Of a stretch of DNA of 64,000 nt, positions 44,729 to 55,786 are shown one piece after another. The DNA lies in NCBI GenBank assembly GCA_022813625.1, contig JAKLMB010000003.1, positions 682,001 to 746,000 on the forward strand, given 5' to 3'. Each line of letters begins with the position of its first letter. Position 1 is the first letter of the stretch. This DNA comes from Aaosphaeria pasadenensis (taxonomy: Eukaryota > Ascomycota > Dothideomycetes > Pleosporales). Both the position numbers and the translations under genes were made by a program. The notes beneath the pieces were generated by a model that made no database searches, was not told the origin of the DNA, and saw only the letters and a list, made by a program, of their open reading frames with translations.

Positions 44729-46191
44729 ATGTCGCGCGACATTACAAAGGACCAAAGTATCCCCCCAAAGAAGAAATATCAAAGGTCGCAAAGTCCTCGG
44801 GCGAAAGAGCGAAGAAAGATACAAAATCGCATTGCACAGCGCAAGCATCGTAAGTCGCACTGTACAAATCTTACCACTGATGCGACACCAATATCTAATA
44901 TCTTCAAGGCCGCAGACTGAAGGAGCAGTCGGGTGCTTTTGATAGCGACTCATACGACAGTCAAGACGCTTTGCCAGAGTCAGGACACGACTGGAGAGAC
45001 TCCACGCCTAGCGATCCGGTGTTGACCGTGGAACCTATGGTACCCGAGGATATGTCAATACACCCAACTCCAGTATGGGGTTCCTTCAGCAGCGCTCTGG
45101 ATCCCGCATTCAGTCAGATGCAGGGTACACCCTCACTGATGCATACTCCACCAATGGACACTCACTTCTTTGCTTATCCCTTCCCAAACTGTTGCACATG
45201 CAGTACTGTCGCTGGGCCATGCCCAGCTCACCTCGATGACAATCAATATCAAATGCCTTTGGGTCCTATGAGTGATCCAGCATACGAGATGTCTGCATTC
45301 AATCGTCAACTTGCGAGCCCAACACCTTCCACTGCAAAGAATGAGGATCTTGGAGCAACTTCCATCAACCTCGATCCACATCTACAGGCAACCAACCCAT
45401 CGACGCACAACGAGTCGCCATCACTCCTACCTTCCTCGAGGGCTTTTAAAGTCACCAAGCGTCCTATGAAGCGCATGAGGAGTAGTACCGACCCATCCAT
45501 AATGTTGGCACCGAATTCGTTCATCGCAACTTCCGATGGAACACGCACACCAGCAAAACCCAGCAGTCCATCTCCTCCCCGAAGAGCTTCTTCAGGTCGC
45601 ACTGACTACAATTCGGCTGAGAGCATCGCGCACAACACGAAGCGCTTCACAAAGGTCCTCAGTGCCTGTCGGGAAGCTGGATTCGCTGACCTAGACACCC
45701 TCATGGCGACATATTACGGTTGCACTTTCGAGACGGGAAGTGTAGCTGACATGGCGCAACGCGCTTCACGCAGCCGGCGGTTGCCTCTCCTGATCGATAA
45801 GTTGCACTCTAGCAGCTCATCCTGGCCTCGATGGGAAGCCTGCGGATTCCGCGACGCAACAACAGACAAAGCAAAGAAGGTGTACGAATCAGAAATCCAA
45901 ACCCTCATCCAGAGTGTAGAGCAGCGCACGGCTGGAACTACTCTGGATCAAATTCACCCAGCACTACAGGCGGCGGGCGCAAACGGAATGAGCAAAGCTG
46001 ACGAGGACCTGATGCTCGCTCAACTTACCACTCTGCCGGCGGACATCGGAACCGCAGTGCAGGACGATGCGCCTAAGCTGTGGTCCCTCTTCACAGAACT
46101 TGCGGGACCACAGGGTCTCTACTGTGACCGCATTAGCCAGACAGTTGTGGCGCTCTTGATCAACGGCAGGCGTGCCCAGTGGAGGAATTGA
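44729..46191 (+). CDS. bZIP-basic-region transcription factor
   Basis: Two exons (44729-44849 and 44909-46191) give 467 residues. The basic region AKERRKIQNRIAQRKHRRRLKEQ (residues about 25-47) carries the bZIP consensus N-x2-A-Q-R, and the intron splits it after His40. The stretch that follows (SGAFDSDSYDSQDALPESG) is acidic and has no heptad leucines, so a normal zipper is missing. The middle is low-complexity Ser/Pro/Thr, with a Cys-rich FPNCCTCSTVAGPC. A conserved C-terminal helical block, KVLSACREAGFADLDTLMATYY to QAASRSRRL-type sequence, occurs in other fungal proteins annotated as bZIP factors. It is nuclear. Targets are unknown. Confidence 0.8.
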
Positions 46192-47229
46192 AAAATCGGT
46201 TCGCAGTACTTTTTTTCGTAGATACCCCCACTGACATCATGTTTTTTGAGCGTGCTTACAGTCATGACTTCATGTATATTTTTTCTACTTGGCCTAGATC
46301 CTTATGGATTAGGTGTTTGAGGCAAACGGTTCCATGGCGCAAAGATCGTCATGTTTGGGTTCCCTTCTCGGATATCAGGAGATGCTCTGGATCGAGCAAG
46401 CTAGATAGAACAAAAGATTAAAAAATCCAAAATCTCACCATCATTGATTGGTCTTCTTCACATGCCCCAACTTCATGGTGTTATTTCGGTCGTACGTCAT
46501 CTGATCCAGATCCCTCTCGCTAAACCTAGGAAACCTGCACAGCCTTTGCCAGTTATCGTCAGGCTTCGGAATCTCGTACAAAGTCAGCCTGGTTTCAAGG
46601 CCACGGTTGCCATATCGTAGATGCGGCGCAGGATATATGATGAGTAGATGGAGTGATATTCCGACAGTTTGGGTGCATTTCGCGATCGTCTCTTTTTCTC
46701 ACTTTTGTCTACTGTGTACTGTACAAGTATTTTATGCAATGCCGTTTTTAGCATACCTCGTATTGCAACGTGCCGAACCTTCGGCCACTAACCCATTCAC
46801 AACACCGGCGTGGAATTAGACCCTTAGGGTCTCCTTAGGGTACCCACGTTTTGAACAATACAAGTACCAACAGAACGGGCTGTTGATCCATCCGGACGAC
46901 TACACCAATGTGATCTCGGCTGCATGTGTAGCTTCGAATATCACAATTGTCCAAGAATAGTATCATCCTCGACTTGAATTCATGTTTGCATCGGATTCTT
47001 TAACGCAAGCAAGACAATCGCTTTCCATTATCGGGGTTCTCGTCGTGCATAGTAAACCTGAATCACCCAGATACAAGCAGGTCAACAACAGGTCATCAGG
47101 AACTTGCAATTCTATTCGTTGAGTAAAGAGCATTCGTGGTCGGATTGGTTCAACTTTGGTACAAGCCCTTCCCCTGCTCCTCCTCCTTCTCCTCTCCCCA
47201 TATCCAGCAACAGCTACGATAAACTCCGC
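46192..47229. other. Intergenic region
   Basis: 3' flanks of the bZIP-like and the small SMP-like genes. No gene seen. Confidence 0.6.
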
Positions 47230-47524
47230 CTACTTCTGTCCAATTCCTGAATTAGCATTCGCATTGTCTGCTGCCAGGTTCTGTGCTCGCGCCGCGAGAT
47301 CTCCAGAGCTCCCCGAGATAGCATTCGCATTGTCATTCTTTGCAGCCGCGCTCTGTGCTCTCGCCGTGAACCCTCCAGAGCTCATGTCACCTCCACTTTT
47401 GGCCTGACTTTTATTAGACATATGGTCACTGTCATTCGTCCGGTAAGTACAATCTACAAATCTGGCCGGATTGAATGCGGGAAGCGTCTGATCTGGTCAT
47501 TGGGTTGGACTCGTTCTTAGGCAT
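47230..47524 (-). CDS. Small SMP/LEA-like hydrophilic stress protein with duplicated motif
   Basis: The main exon, up to 47421, ends at TAG and encodes an Ala/Asn/Ser-rich chain with the motif FTARAQSAAAKNDNAN and a second copy LAARAQNLAADNANAN, as in seed-maturation-protein-like fungal peptides. Upstream, 47524 to about 47468 reads MPKNESNPMTRSDASRIQS, the usual N-terminus of this fungal group, so a two-exon gene is likely. I could not fix the splice sites: the best option, 47447 region to the AG before the codon for QAKSGGD, gives a very short intron. If only the second exon is used, the product is 63 residues starting MSNKSQAK. It is probably a cytosolic or nuclear desiccation or stress-tolerance peptide. 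Confidence 0.5.
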
Positions 47525-48618
47525 GATGGTGATCGAAAGATGGTATTAATGGTTGATTGTGGATTTGATTGTGGGATTGAATGGAGGGCAATGGTTGATG
47601 ATGAATGCTGAGGCACGAATGCTACTTTTACGAGTCTTTAAATACGTCTCTCGAACCCGTTACTTGACATGATTACAGGCATAAGCATTTTCAACTCTGC
47701 AAGGGAGAACACATTTGAGATCTTCCGTGGAAAATTGCGAAGGCGGAGGTATGTATTTGATACGTCCTCAGGATTCAATCGTGTCTTTGCGCCCTCATGA
47801 CAAACCTCCCAAGACAAATACCTTCACGCTCTTCGTACTATCACTTATTCGATCAGCTATTTCGTGTTTGTGATTATGTTCATCTCGAAGATGATCACAT
47901 CGATGCGGTACTTGTTTTCAAGCTACATGTTGAGTTTGGCACAGCGGTCCTGGAAGCACAGCGTTGTACTTCAATAGGCAACAGCATACCAGAACACTAC
48001 AATGAAGGGTCCAACGAAATCTTCTCACCGGTCGTTGTAACACATTTGACTCCCTCATTACGCATTTGCGCATCTCGATATAATGTTCCCCTTCGCTCGC
48101 TTCAGTCAGTTGAAGGTCTGTTCCGCGGTCCTGTTTGTAAATCTAGTGACGGAATCTGCATTTTTTCCAATAGTATAACCAAGAATCTAATGCTGATCTT
48201 GCACGCAAATGAGCAATTCTACTCATACAATACTTGGCAAATGCGTGCAGTGTTAGACGTCACATCGTGAGTCCGGCGCGTATCAAAACAATGGCTTACA
48301 TGACACACTCCTCAAGTACCGGGCGTAGAATCCCAAGAGCAACTCCTGAGCTGTGTTTCCGAACAAGAACATTTTTATTAACGAAAGCGAAGGTTTTGAT
48401 TTCCACGTGTATGTACATGCAAGACTTATATTAAGACGATTCTACAAATGTACAATAAAATATCTATGCCCTCAAGCTGTCGTTTGTCCAAATGTCCATG
48501 ATTTGTCGGATTTGAGATTTCGCGCCTCGTCAGTCAAAAACGCTCCGATAACCCGTAGAGAACCTGCTCCACAGGAGCGTTGACCTAACAGTACTGCATG
48601 CCGCGAACGGTCTGGGGA
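47525..48618. other. Intergenic region
   Basis: A 157-codon frame at 47797-48270 on the plus strand starts with ATG but has no signal, domain or biased composition. It is left uncalled. Nothing else is seen. Confidence 0.5.
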
Positions 48619-49333
48619 TTAAGCCTTGACGGCGGCAGCCTCCTTGTTGCGACCGAAGAGGAACTTGCGGACAGGCCAGTACGCGATGCCTAGAAGGAGG
48701 AAGGCAGTGTTGACGTGTAGGATTGTGCAGTATCTGGAGTAATGCTATTGATCTATGAGTCAGCTCTCTGTTGCAGTTCGATAGTGAGGGAATCATTTCT
48801 GTAAATGACAAAGGGCAACACACATATTCCGAGCAAGCATTCCGCGACCACGGCTCCCTGTCCAAGTGGAATTTCTCCATCGTGCATGCAAAAGTCTCCC
48901 GGGTGAATTGCTTGCCATTGGTGTCGTACACGCCGTTGACGAAGCGGAAATCGTTGATGGAATATCGGACCGGGTTCAAGCCATTCGTGATATATGCGAG
49001 AGCCAGGATGATCAACTGAGCTGCAAAGTTGAATACACCAGCTGCGAGGGTCGTGATACCGACTGGTCCATTGTTAGGGCTGACGTGGCGGAGAATGGTC
49101 GAACCAGCAGCTACGATGATGCTGCAAATCAGAGACAGGGCTACAGCGGCGAACATTCCAATATGCGGTCCATTGATGACGGCTTCTGAGTCCTTAAGCG
49201 GCACATCCGGGAAGAACGTGATTTCTAGGCTGAGTTGGGTTCCAGCGACCGGTACACCGCAAACGAGGCAAGCTACGATTATGGCAAGGGTTGTCCTTTT
49301 GTCGCGACCAGTTTTTTTAGCGGGAGGAGGCAT
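48619..49333 (-). CDS. Four-helix integral membrane protein of unknown function
   Basis: Two exons (49333-48824 and 48744-48619) give 211 residues. The start MPPPAKKTGRDKR is followed by helix 1 (TTLAIIVACLVCGVPVAGT), helix 2 (MFAAVALSLICSIIVAAGS), helix 3 (GVFNFAAQLIILALAYI) and, in exon 2, helix 4 (LHVNTAFLLLGIAYWPV). Between helices 3 and 4 lies a loop with two cysteines (FACTMEKF, RNACSEY), probably extracellular. The basic tail is FLFGRNKEAAAVKA. The layout recalls tetraspan membrane proteins such as the MARVEL or Sur7-like groups, but no diagnostic motif is present, so no family is claimed. Confidence 0.8.
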
Positions 49334-50813
49334 GGTGGAACTTTTTGATCACGACGAAATTTCCAGATTGGACGAGACAAGCGGACGATGGTCGGTGAAC
49401 TTGGAGAAATGGAAATGAGATGAGGAAACCTCGAAAAGAACGACGAACGAACAAACAGACGAAGAGAAGAGAAATTCGAGAGCCGGCTCCGTGACGAACG
49501 CGACCTGCGCGGAAGTGGAAATTCGATATTTAAGAGGAGTTATGGACATGGCGTGAGACTTGAGGTAACAGACATTGTCGGCACTTTGTGTGTTTGGTGT
49601 GCGCTTCAGGTTTCCGACCAGGTTCGCGCTGATTGGCTGAATCCGCAAAAGATGGGCCAGAGTCAGACCACGGGGGGTTTCGCAGTCTCAGAATTTTGGG
49701 TTAAGCCACCGCGGGCCGTTGCGTGTGCATTCTGAAGATTTGGGAATTAGATGTCGGAGAAATTCCGATGTTCTTTTCGCAGTGTTTCGGGAGTTGCGAG
49801 AAGGTAGGAACATGAGGTTACTCGCAAGTAGATGAGGATACACAGTAGAATGAAAGCACGAAGAGGAAGGTCGTAGCCGGCGCTAAAACTGTACCTGAAA
49901 AGGCTAGCGTCAGGGTCGCGCCTATCTTAGATCACCCACAACCCACGTGCCATGTCTTTTCTCTCCCCATAATTTAAGTCTAACTTCATCTCATCGCCAA
50001 CGACAATCCTGCGCTTATTCACTCGACCCATTCTCTTGCATCCTGGCCAGACTTCGGTTCTGAACATGTTCTAGACATTTTATTTTTTTTCTAGCACCCA
50101 GTCCCAATCTGGGCTCTTCGTGAATCCTAAAAGAGTTGCACATCGAATAGGGCTAACCCATTGACAGCTGTTAGGTATGTTTTCGTGGCGTCATCTAGCC
50201 AGCCACGAGATGCTTCGACAAATCGGAGTCCCCTAGATTGACATTTCTCATCGCTGGAATAATTCACCATGATTGCATCACTTGGTGGCTGCTCGCGTCA
50301 GTGTCTTTGTGGAGCTTGATCTCATCGCGTACCTATCGTGAATCTTGTCTTATCCAACCTTGGGCCCGCCGTGAATCGGATAATCTCATGGCAGAATCAG
50401 AACGCAATGGGGAGATGCGAACTCAATCTTAGCATTCTGAAGGATGGGGACTACTAATATCGTATTGTTCCATCGATTGTTCCTTCTGGTAACAGCGTCG
50501 GACCGAAATTCCCCTTCTCGGCGCATTGCGGTAGAGCCAGAGCGAGCTGAAAGGGGTCCAACGCTAACGAATCAATAGAGACAACCACGTTCTCGATGCG
50601 CCTCGCGAAAGGAATGTCACGATGGCACGATGGCTCTAGACCTTGTACCTTTTCTCTCTCTCTGTTTAGTAGTGAATATAATGTCAATCTCCCCAGGATC
50701 CTAGTGTCACTCATTTCCCTTGAACTACCTTTCTCTTTCGTACTTTCTTAATACCATAATTCCTTTAATAGTCTCTTCGACATAACTTTAATTCGACATA
50801 ACTTTAATTCGAC
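49334..50813. promoter_or_regulatory. Divergent upstream region of two membrane-protein genes
   Basis: 1.5 kb between divergent starts. It includes pyrimidine-rich leader-like sequence (ctctctctct near 50653) and a 16-bp duplication against the right-hand ATG. No gene recognised. Confidence 0.4.
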
Positions 50814-50815
50814 AT
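50778..50815. repeat. 16-bp tandem repeat running into a start codon
   Basis: The unit cgacataactttaatt is at 50778-50793 and 50794-50809, and a third partial copy cgacat at 50810-50815 supplies the first two bases of the ATG of the next gene. Confidence 0.8.
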
Positions 50816-52018
50816 GTCGTCGATCATATACGCAGCCCTGCTGCTCGGAGCAGTGAATGCTAACAACATCGCTCCTGACTCCAATGTCGATCCCGTCGCA
50901 CCTCAAGTGACACCACGCGCAATCCTACCACGGGAGAACTACAAAACACTGGCATGGTACTCCACCAACAACAACTGTAAACATTCCCCTCTCAATTCAA
51001 TATAAACTTCATATACTAATTTCACCAGACGCGCCATGGGAGTACGACGCCGATGCGACCACATACAGCACCTCAGGCGCATACTTCCGCAGATGTCCCA
51101 CCGACACGAAATGTGACATGTTCACAGCATGCTCAAATGGATATCTCGTCGCCCCTGGCACATCTTCATTCTGGTACTTACCTCCCTCCTCTTATGGTCA
51201 TCATAAACACTGCCCCCTCACACGATGAATACATTCACATTCACAAACAACAACATACTAACACATCCCTCCCACAGCGGAAACGGCGGATCCGACACCT
51301 ACACCTGCGGCAGCCACGTCCTCTACCCATCGCTCAGCGCGTCCGAGAAGCGCGAGTGGTTCTGGTGCGACGAGCAGCCGTTCTCAGGGTACACTCTATT
51401 CGAGCAGAACCCGAAAGACGCAGGTAACTATCCCTCCCTCTCCCTCTTTTCCCAGCAAGAAACCCACAACTAACAACCTCTCGCGCCCCAGTCACAAGCG
51501 CAACCCCAACAACCACATCACCCTCACAATCACCCTCCGCCTCATCCTCCTCATCACCATCAGACCAGAACTCAGAGTCCGCCGCCAACCCAAGCGAAAC
51601 CGCATCCGCGGCCGCAAACACAGGATCATCATCGCCATCCCACCCCCAGGAAACAAACCACTTCGCCAACGCATCGCCCTCCTCCACTGCCTCATCAACC
51701 CCGACACCCCTACCAGCCTCCCACGGAACCAAGAAAGCAACGGTAGCCGGCGCGGTGGTCGGCAGTCTCGCGCTCGTCGCCATCGCCATAGGCGCGCTGT
51801 TCGTCATCCGCCGGCGACGGAGCCGCGCTGCCGGCGAAGGGTTGCCGCAGACGGAGCCGCAGGTCGCGAGGCCGCCGTCGTATGCTTCGACGCCGGAGAC
51901 GCTGCCAGCGGGAGGAGTGGTGGGAGGGAAGAAGGAGCGTAGGGTTATGGAGGAGGTGAGGCCAGTGGGGGAGGAGATGACGCCGCCTGTTACGCCCAGG
52001 GCTCATGGTTTCGCGTAG
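50814..52018 (+). CDS. Single-pass membrane protein with cysteine-containing ectodomain and Ser/Thr/Pro stalk
   Basis: Four exons (50814-50976, 51029-51173, 51278-51423, 51492-52018) give 326 residues. A signal peptide (MSSIIYAALLLGAVNA) leads into a compact ectodomain with several cysteines (RRCPTDTKCDMFTACSNGY, YTCGSHVLYPS, WFWCDEQPF). Then comes a stalk of Ser, Thr and Pro suitable for O-mannosylation, the membrane helix ATVAGAVVGSLALVAIAIGALFVI with the stop-transfer RRRRSR, and a Pro-rich cytosolic tail. The layout matches fungal wall-stress sensor-like proteins, but neither a WSC cysteine pattern nor a Mid2 motif is certain. Introns fall between the ectodomain segments. Confidence 0.85.
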
Positions 52019-52983
52019 GAGTTTTGGAGGGGAGAGGAGGGGGAGGGAGGTGTAATGGCAGGTGAAGGAAAAGAGGGGGAGTTACGAATTTATGACTGTT
52101 ATGATTGGAAGGCATTTTCGTTTTGGAATTAGACGGGAGTTTTCTGACTGGTGTAGAGAGGGGGTGTAGACGTTATTCAGCGGTTTCTTTTGTCTTTTTC
52201 GGGTTTAGAAGAGTGGTTGATGGGGAGAGAACATTTCGGCTGGTGGAAGATGTAATAGGGCGTGTGGATAATATCACCATTTCGACTCAAGTAGGGGGAA
52301 TATCCGTATGGACGTAACGGTGGTGGTGAGGTTTCATAGTCTCAGCAGAGGGCAGCATTCAGGACGTAGCTCGTCAATTGCTTTGTAGAAAAGGTAGCGA
52401 ACAAAAAAAATCGAAAGACGTAATTATTCATAGACGTGTTCCCGAATTGATCATGAAAATTAATTATAGGATTGCATATCCAAACGAACTTCGAGCGCGT
52501 GGGCGCGACCGTGATTCCTGTAGAAAGACCCGCCAAATCCGAATTTCCATCTATGAGAGAAAATCCTATTGCCAATCCAAAGCATTTCGCAAATTCCGTG
52601 AGATCGTTGTAAAATAATGATGATTTTGTTTTCGCCCAAAATCGAAATCCAAGATGATGCAACGATTGCTCGCACAGCGAGACAGATCGGATCAATGAAA
52701 TACCGCCCGAAATCCGGACCGTCCCAATAGCAGTAATGATGACTTCGTTGTGAGGTATAAATAAAAGCATTGAAATCCACCACATAGTCATAGCTTTGTT
52801 TGAAGCCCTCCGATTCTGCCCGAACATGAGACGCCGTTGTTTCCTCCCTCATGTTTTACGTGTCGTTAGGAGGTTCATATGCTGCTGCCGACGACCGACT
52901 GAAACTAGGTGCATAATAGTAGACTAGCGGCGAGAGCAGTTTCATCCAGTCGCGACGTTTCAATGAACGAAGCATCCAAACGC
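52019..52983. other. Convergent intergenic region
   Basis: 3' flanks of the membrane protein and the DNA glycosylase. Overlapping minus-strand frames at 52342-52852 carry no signature and are not called. Confidence 0.55.
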
Positions 52984-54393
52984 TCAACTAGTAGACGACA
53001 TAGTGGCAATGGACCTCCGACTACTCCTCCTCACGGGCTCGATTATCTTCTTCTTTTCGCCTGTTACTTTGTTCCAGGTCCAACCTTCCTCTCGCCATCT
53101 CCATTCCAGATACGCTCGCAGGTCCTTGTCAGCAGGGACGACACGCTTCCATTCGGGCTCGACGACCTCGTCGCCCGAGGTCTCAATACCGCGCAAGGCG
53201 TCGCGGTAGAATATGCGGTAAGAGTCGATCGCATAGGGCCCTACTCCAGGTAGGTGCGAGATCTCGAAGCCGCGGCGCAAGTCGCTCTCGCCTAATAATT
53301 CACCGTCTGCGAGTTCCAGGTTCTCCCCGGTCTTGGGATAATTCTTTACTGCGTAGCGGCGAGATGCATCGGGCGGTGCTTGAAGCCACGCTTGTGCAAG
53401 TTTGATGAGCACCTCGGAGCGCCTGTTCTGTAGACCCAATGTGCCGATTATGGCGCAGACGTCTTCCACAGTGGCTGCAGCCATGGACTCCGGGGTGGGA
53501 TAAGATGTTAAGAGTTTGAACAGAACGGGCCGTGCAGCTTTCGCAGTGGTCTGGTTCCAGAGAATGGCTTGAACGACGAGGGCCCACAATGAAGAGCAAA
53601 TGCGCTCTTGGATCAGACCAAACCTAGAGGGAGAGAGCGTGAAATTGAGGCCTGGAGGCGTTGTTTCCATAGAGAATGGTTCGAAATGTTCAGAGACGGT
53701 AGAGGTCTTTTTGGGTTTGGCGGATGACGATGCTGCCTTTTTAGTGGCAGGTTTTGGCTTTGGGGTGCTGGGTGCAGCTTTCGATTTTGGAGGTGGTGGT
53801 GCACGCTGGGTGGTGGGGGCGGCGGGCTGCGACTTGTCTGGAAGAGAGGCCTTCTTGGAGGTGGTCTGCGACTGCTTCCTCTTCCGCTGCGGCGCTGCTG
53901 TAGTGCTCGGCGCTTTTGCAATGGTAGATGGGTCTCCACCAAAAGGCTGAACCGCCGTAGTAAGGGCATGTGCAGAGGAGACGATACCATGAGATGCGAG
54001 CTGGAGTGACGCAATCGCATCTTCAATGGAGGGCACGCGGCCTGTCGCATTACCGTAGGGCCCCAAGGCTGGAAGGCCTGGAGGTGCAAGCACGAGAGAG
54101 GGTTCTGGTTTTTCGACGATGGAGTTGAGCGGATGAAAGGCGGATGAAAGCTGACCAAGGACGCCAGCGAGCATCTGGCTCTCGTGAATGGCGAGGGTGA
54201 GCGCCCCGTGATCTTGCCTTTGGTTGTCTTTCTTCTTGTTGTTAACTGCTCCAACTCTGGAAGCAGCGGTGGCGGGAGCAGCCTTGCTTTTGCGAGGTGC
54301 TTTGGAGGCTTTCATGACGGTGTCCTTCTTCTGTCGCTTGACGCGACTAGTAGGCTGAGGGGCCTCTTTGCGGGACTCTGATCTCGTCCGCAT
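52984..54393 (-). CDS. HhH-GPD DNA glycosylase, MBD4-like
   Basis: Intronless, 469 residues. The first about 240 residues are disordered and basic (KKK, Ala/Pro/Lys-rich, with several basic nuclear-localisation-like patches). The C-terminal half is the HhH-GPD fold: LFKLLTSYPTPESMAAATVEDV and IIGTLGLQNRRSEVLIKLAQAWL, followed by the helix-hairpin-helix ISHLPGVGPYAIDSYRIFYRD. The Asp in AIDS takes the catalytic position, as in MBD4, which removes T or U opposite G by a monofunctional route. No methyl-CpG-binding domain and no C-terminal FeS cysteines are present. It probably repairs deaminated cytosine or 5-methylcytosine in the nucleus. Confidence 0.88.
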   Translation of the reverse strand: MRTRSESRKEAPQPTSRVKRQKKDTVMKASKAPRKSKAAPATAASRVGAVNNKKKDNQRQDHGALTLAIHESQMLAGVLGQLSSAFHPLNSIVEKPEPSLVLAPPGLPALGPYGNATGRVPSIEDAIASLQLASHGIVSSAHALTTAVQPFGGDPSTIAKAPSTTAAPQRKRKQSQTTSKKASLPDKSQPAAPTTQRAPPPPKSKAAPSTPKPKPATKKAASSSAKPKKTSTVSEHFEPFSMETTPPGLNFTLSPSRFGLIQERICSSLWALVVQAILWNQTTAKAARPVLFKLLTSYPTPESMAAATVEDVCAIIGTLGLQNRRSEVLIKLAQAWLQAPPDASRRYAVKNYPKTGENLELADGELLGESDLRRGFEISHLPGVGPYAIDSYRIFYRDALRGIETSGDEVVEPEWKRVVPADKDLRAYLEWRWREEGWTWNKVTGEKKKIIEPVRRSSRRSIATMSSTS

Positions 54394-55786
54394 GGTGTTT
54401 GTGTTTATTTTGTTGTTGATGTTGATGGTTGCTGTTGACTGATATGGATGTATGAAATGGCAAGATGAGAAATATTGAGTGGATGGTGGTGAGTGGATGA
54501 GTGGGCGGTGGGGGGGCGGGATGGATGATGGATGGATTGGGATGGGGGGGCAGGGCAGAGGTGGCAGGCTATTGTTCGGGTTTGGTGGGTTTGCTGGTAT
54601 TTATGCCCAGGCAAAACCAGACAAAAAGACAAACTTCAGTACTCCGTACCAGTGGAAAGGTACCAATCAGTACGTGTACACAATGAACAGTACCAATATC
54701 AACAACCGATGTCGATAAGTATCAACACCAGTAGATAATAATACCAGCACAAGCACCGCAGAGCACAATGGAAAAGGTCAGTATAGCACGCACAGCAAAG
54801 CAAAGCTTAGCACAGCGGAGCGGAGCGGAGGAACGCGCTGGCAGCTGCACCACCACCACTATAGGCAATGGCACAACAGTGTCAGGCCGGACACCAGGAA
54901 CAGTATCAACACACGCGACACGCGACGATTGAACGGGCTGAAAAGATTCAGATGGCGATGATGATGCTGATGCTGATATCGACGACGGTGAAGACGAAGA
55001 AGCCCTGTCCTGTATCCCTGTGTGTTCTTTTCTGTGAGGCACGAGTATGAATGAGCACGCGCTATCTCTCCCTCTTTGGTCGAATTGGACTTGGACGAAT
55101 GTCGCACAAAAGGTAATTGGAGATCCAGCAGCAGCTTTCAGAGAGAAAAACGCATGAATTGATGGAAGATTGGAGGAAGAGATATATGAATTAAATGATG
55201 ACGGTGTTGATGTTGAAGTTGACGATGTGTTGTGTTGTGATGAAATTGTGAAAAGGTGGCAGGCGCGAAGGTGGACAGGCGGTCGGTTGGCTTCGGATAG
55301 CGAAACCCTCAGGCCCAATCAGATGCCAATTCCTTCACTCCCCATGACTAATACATCATCATCCCATCTTTCTGCTCACTCTTTCCCCTTCCTCCACCTT
55401 TCCATCCTATTGTTGATTCTGGCATTTCTGGCATGATGTAGAATGATACGAAAGGATATCCTTCTGTATCTTCTGTACCTTCTATGTACAACAGCCAACA
55501 TCGCCAGCAATCACAAACATCGACACCAACACAGGAATGAACGCAATGTAAGACGGCTGATCTTTGAAGAGGGGGAACAGTCACCTTGCCGGAATGGCGA
55601 AGGTATTGATTATTGTATTATGGAAACCCGATTCATATTCTCGCTATGGGATTCGGTTCCACTACTTTAACGAAGGAAGGGTATATCGATTATCGAGTCT
55701 TCAACCATCCACCATACATCCTCGACGTCATGGATTCTCTCATTAACCACCAATCAATCAACCGTCAAAATCATGAATTCGCAGCT
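54394..55786. other. Intergenic region with G-rich low-complexity sequence
   Basis: Upstream of the glycosylase. It includes a G-rich stretch at 54474-54570 (repeated ggatgg and runs of up to seven G) and a short gcggagcggagc run near 54815. No gene is called; frames here are compositional artefacts. Confidence 0.55.
54474..54570 (+). repeat. G-rich degenerate ggatgg/ggtgg tract
   Basis: Many G-runs of three to seven within 100 bp, 80-180 bp upstream of the glycosylase start, so C-rich on that gene's sense strand. Could fold as a G-quadruplex; it may also be simple microsatellite drift. Confidence 0.6.

Noticed and set aside
47797..48270. Plus-strand frame of 157 codons with ATG
   Set aside because: No signal, helix or domain pattern and no spliced partner; kept only as a note in the intergenic entry.
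51334..51807. Minus-strand acidic frame of 157 codons
   Set aside because: Antisense to the Ser/Thr-rich stalk of the membrane protein; low-complexity artefact.
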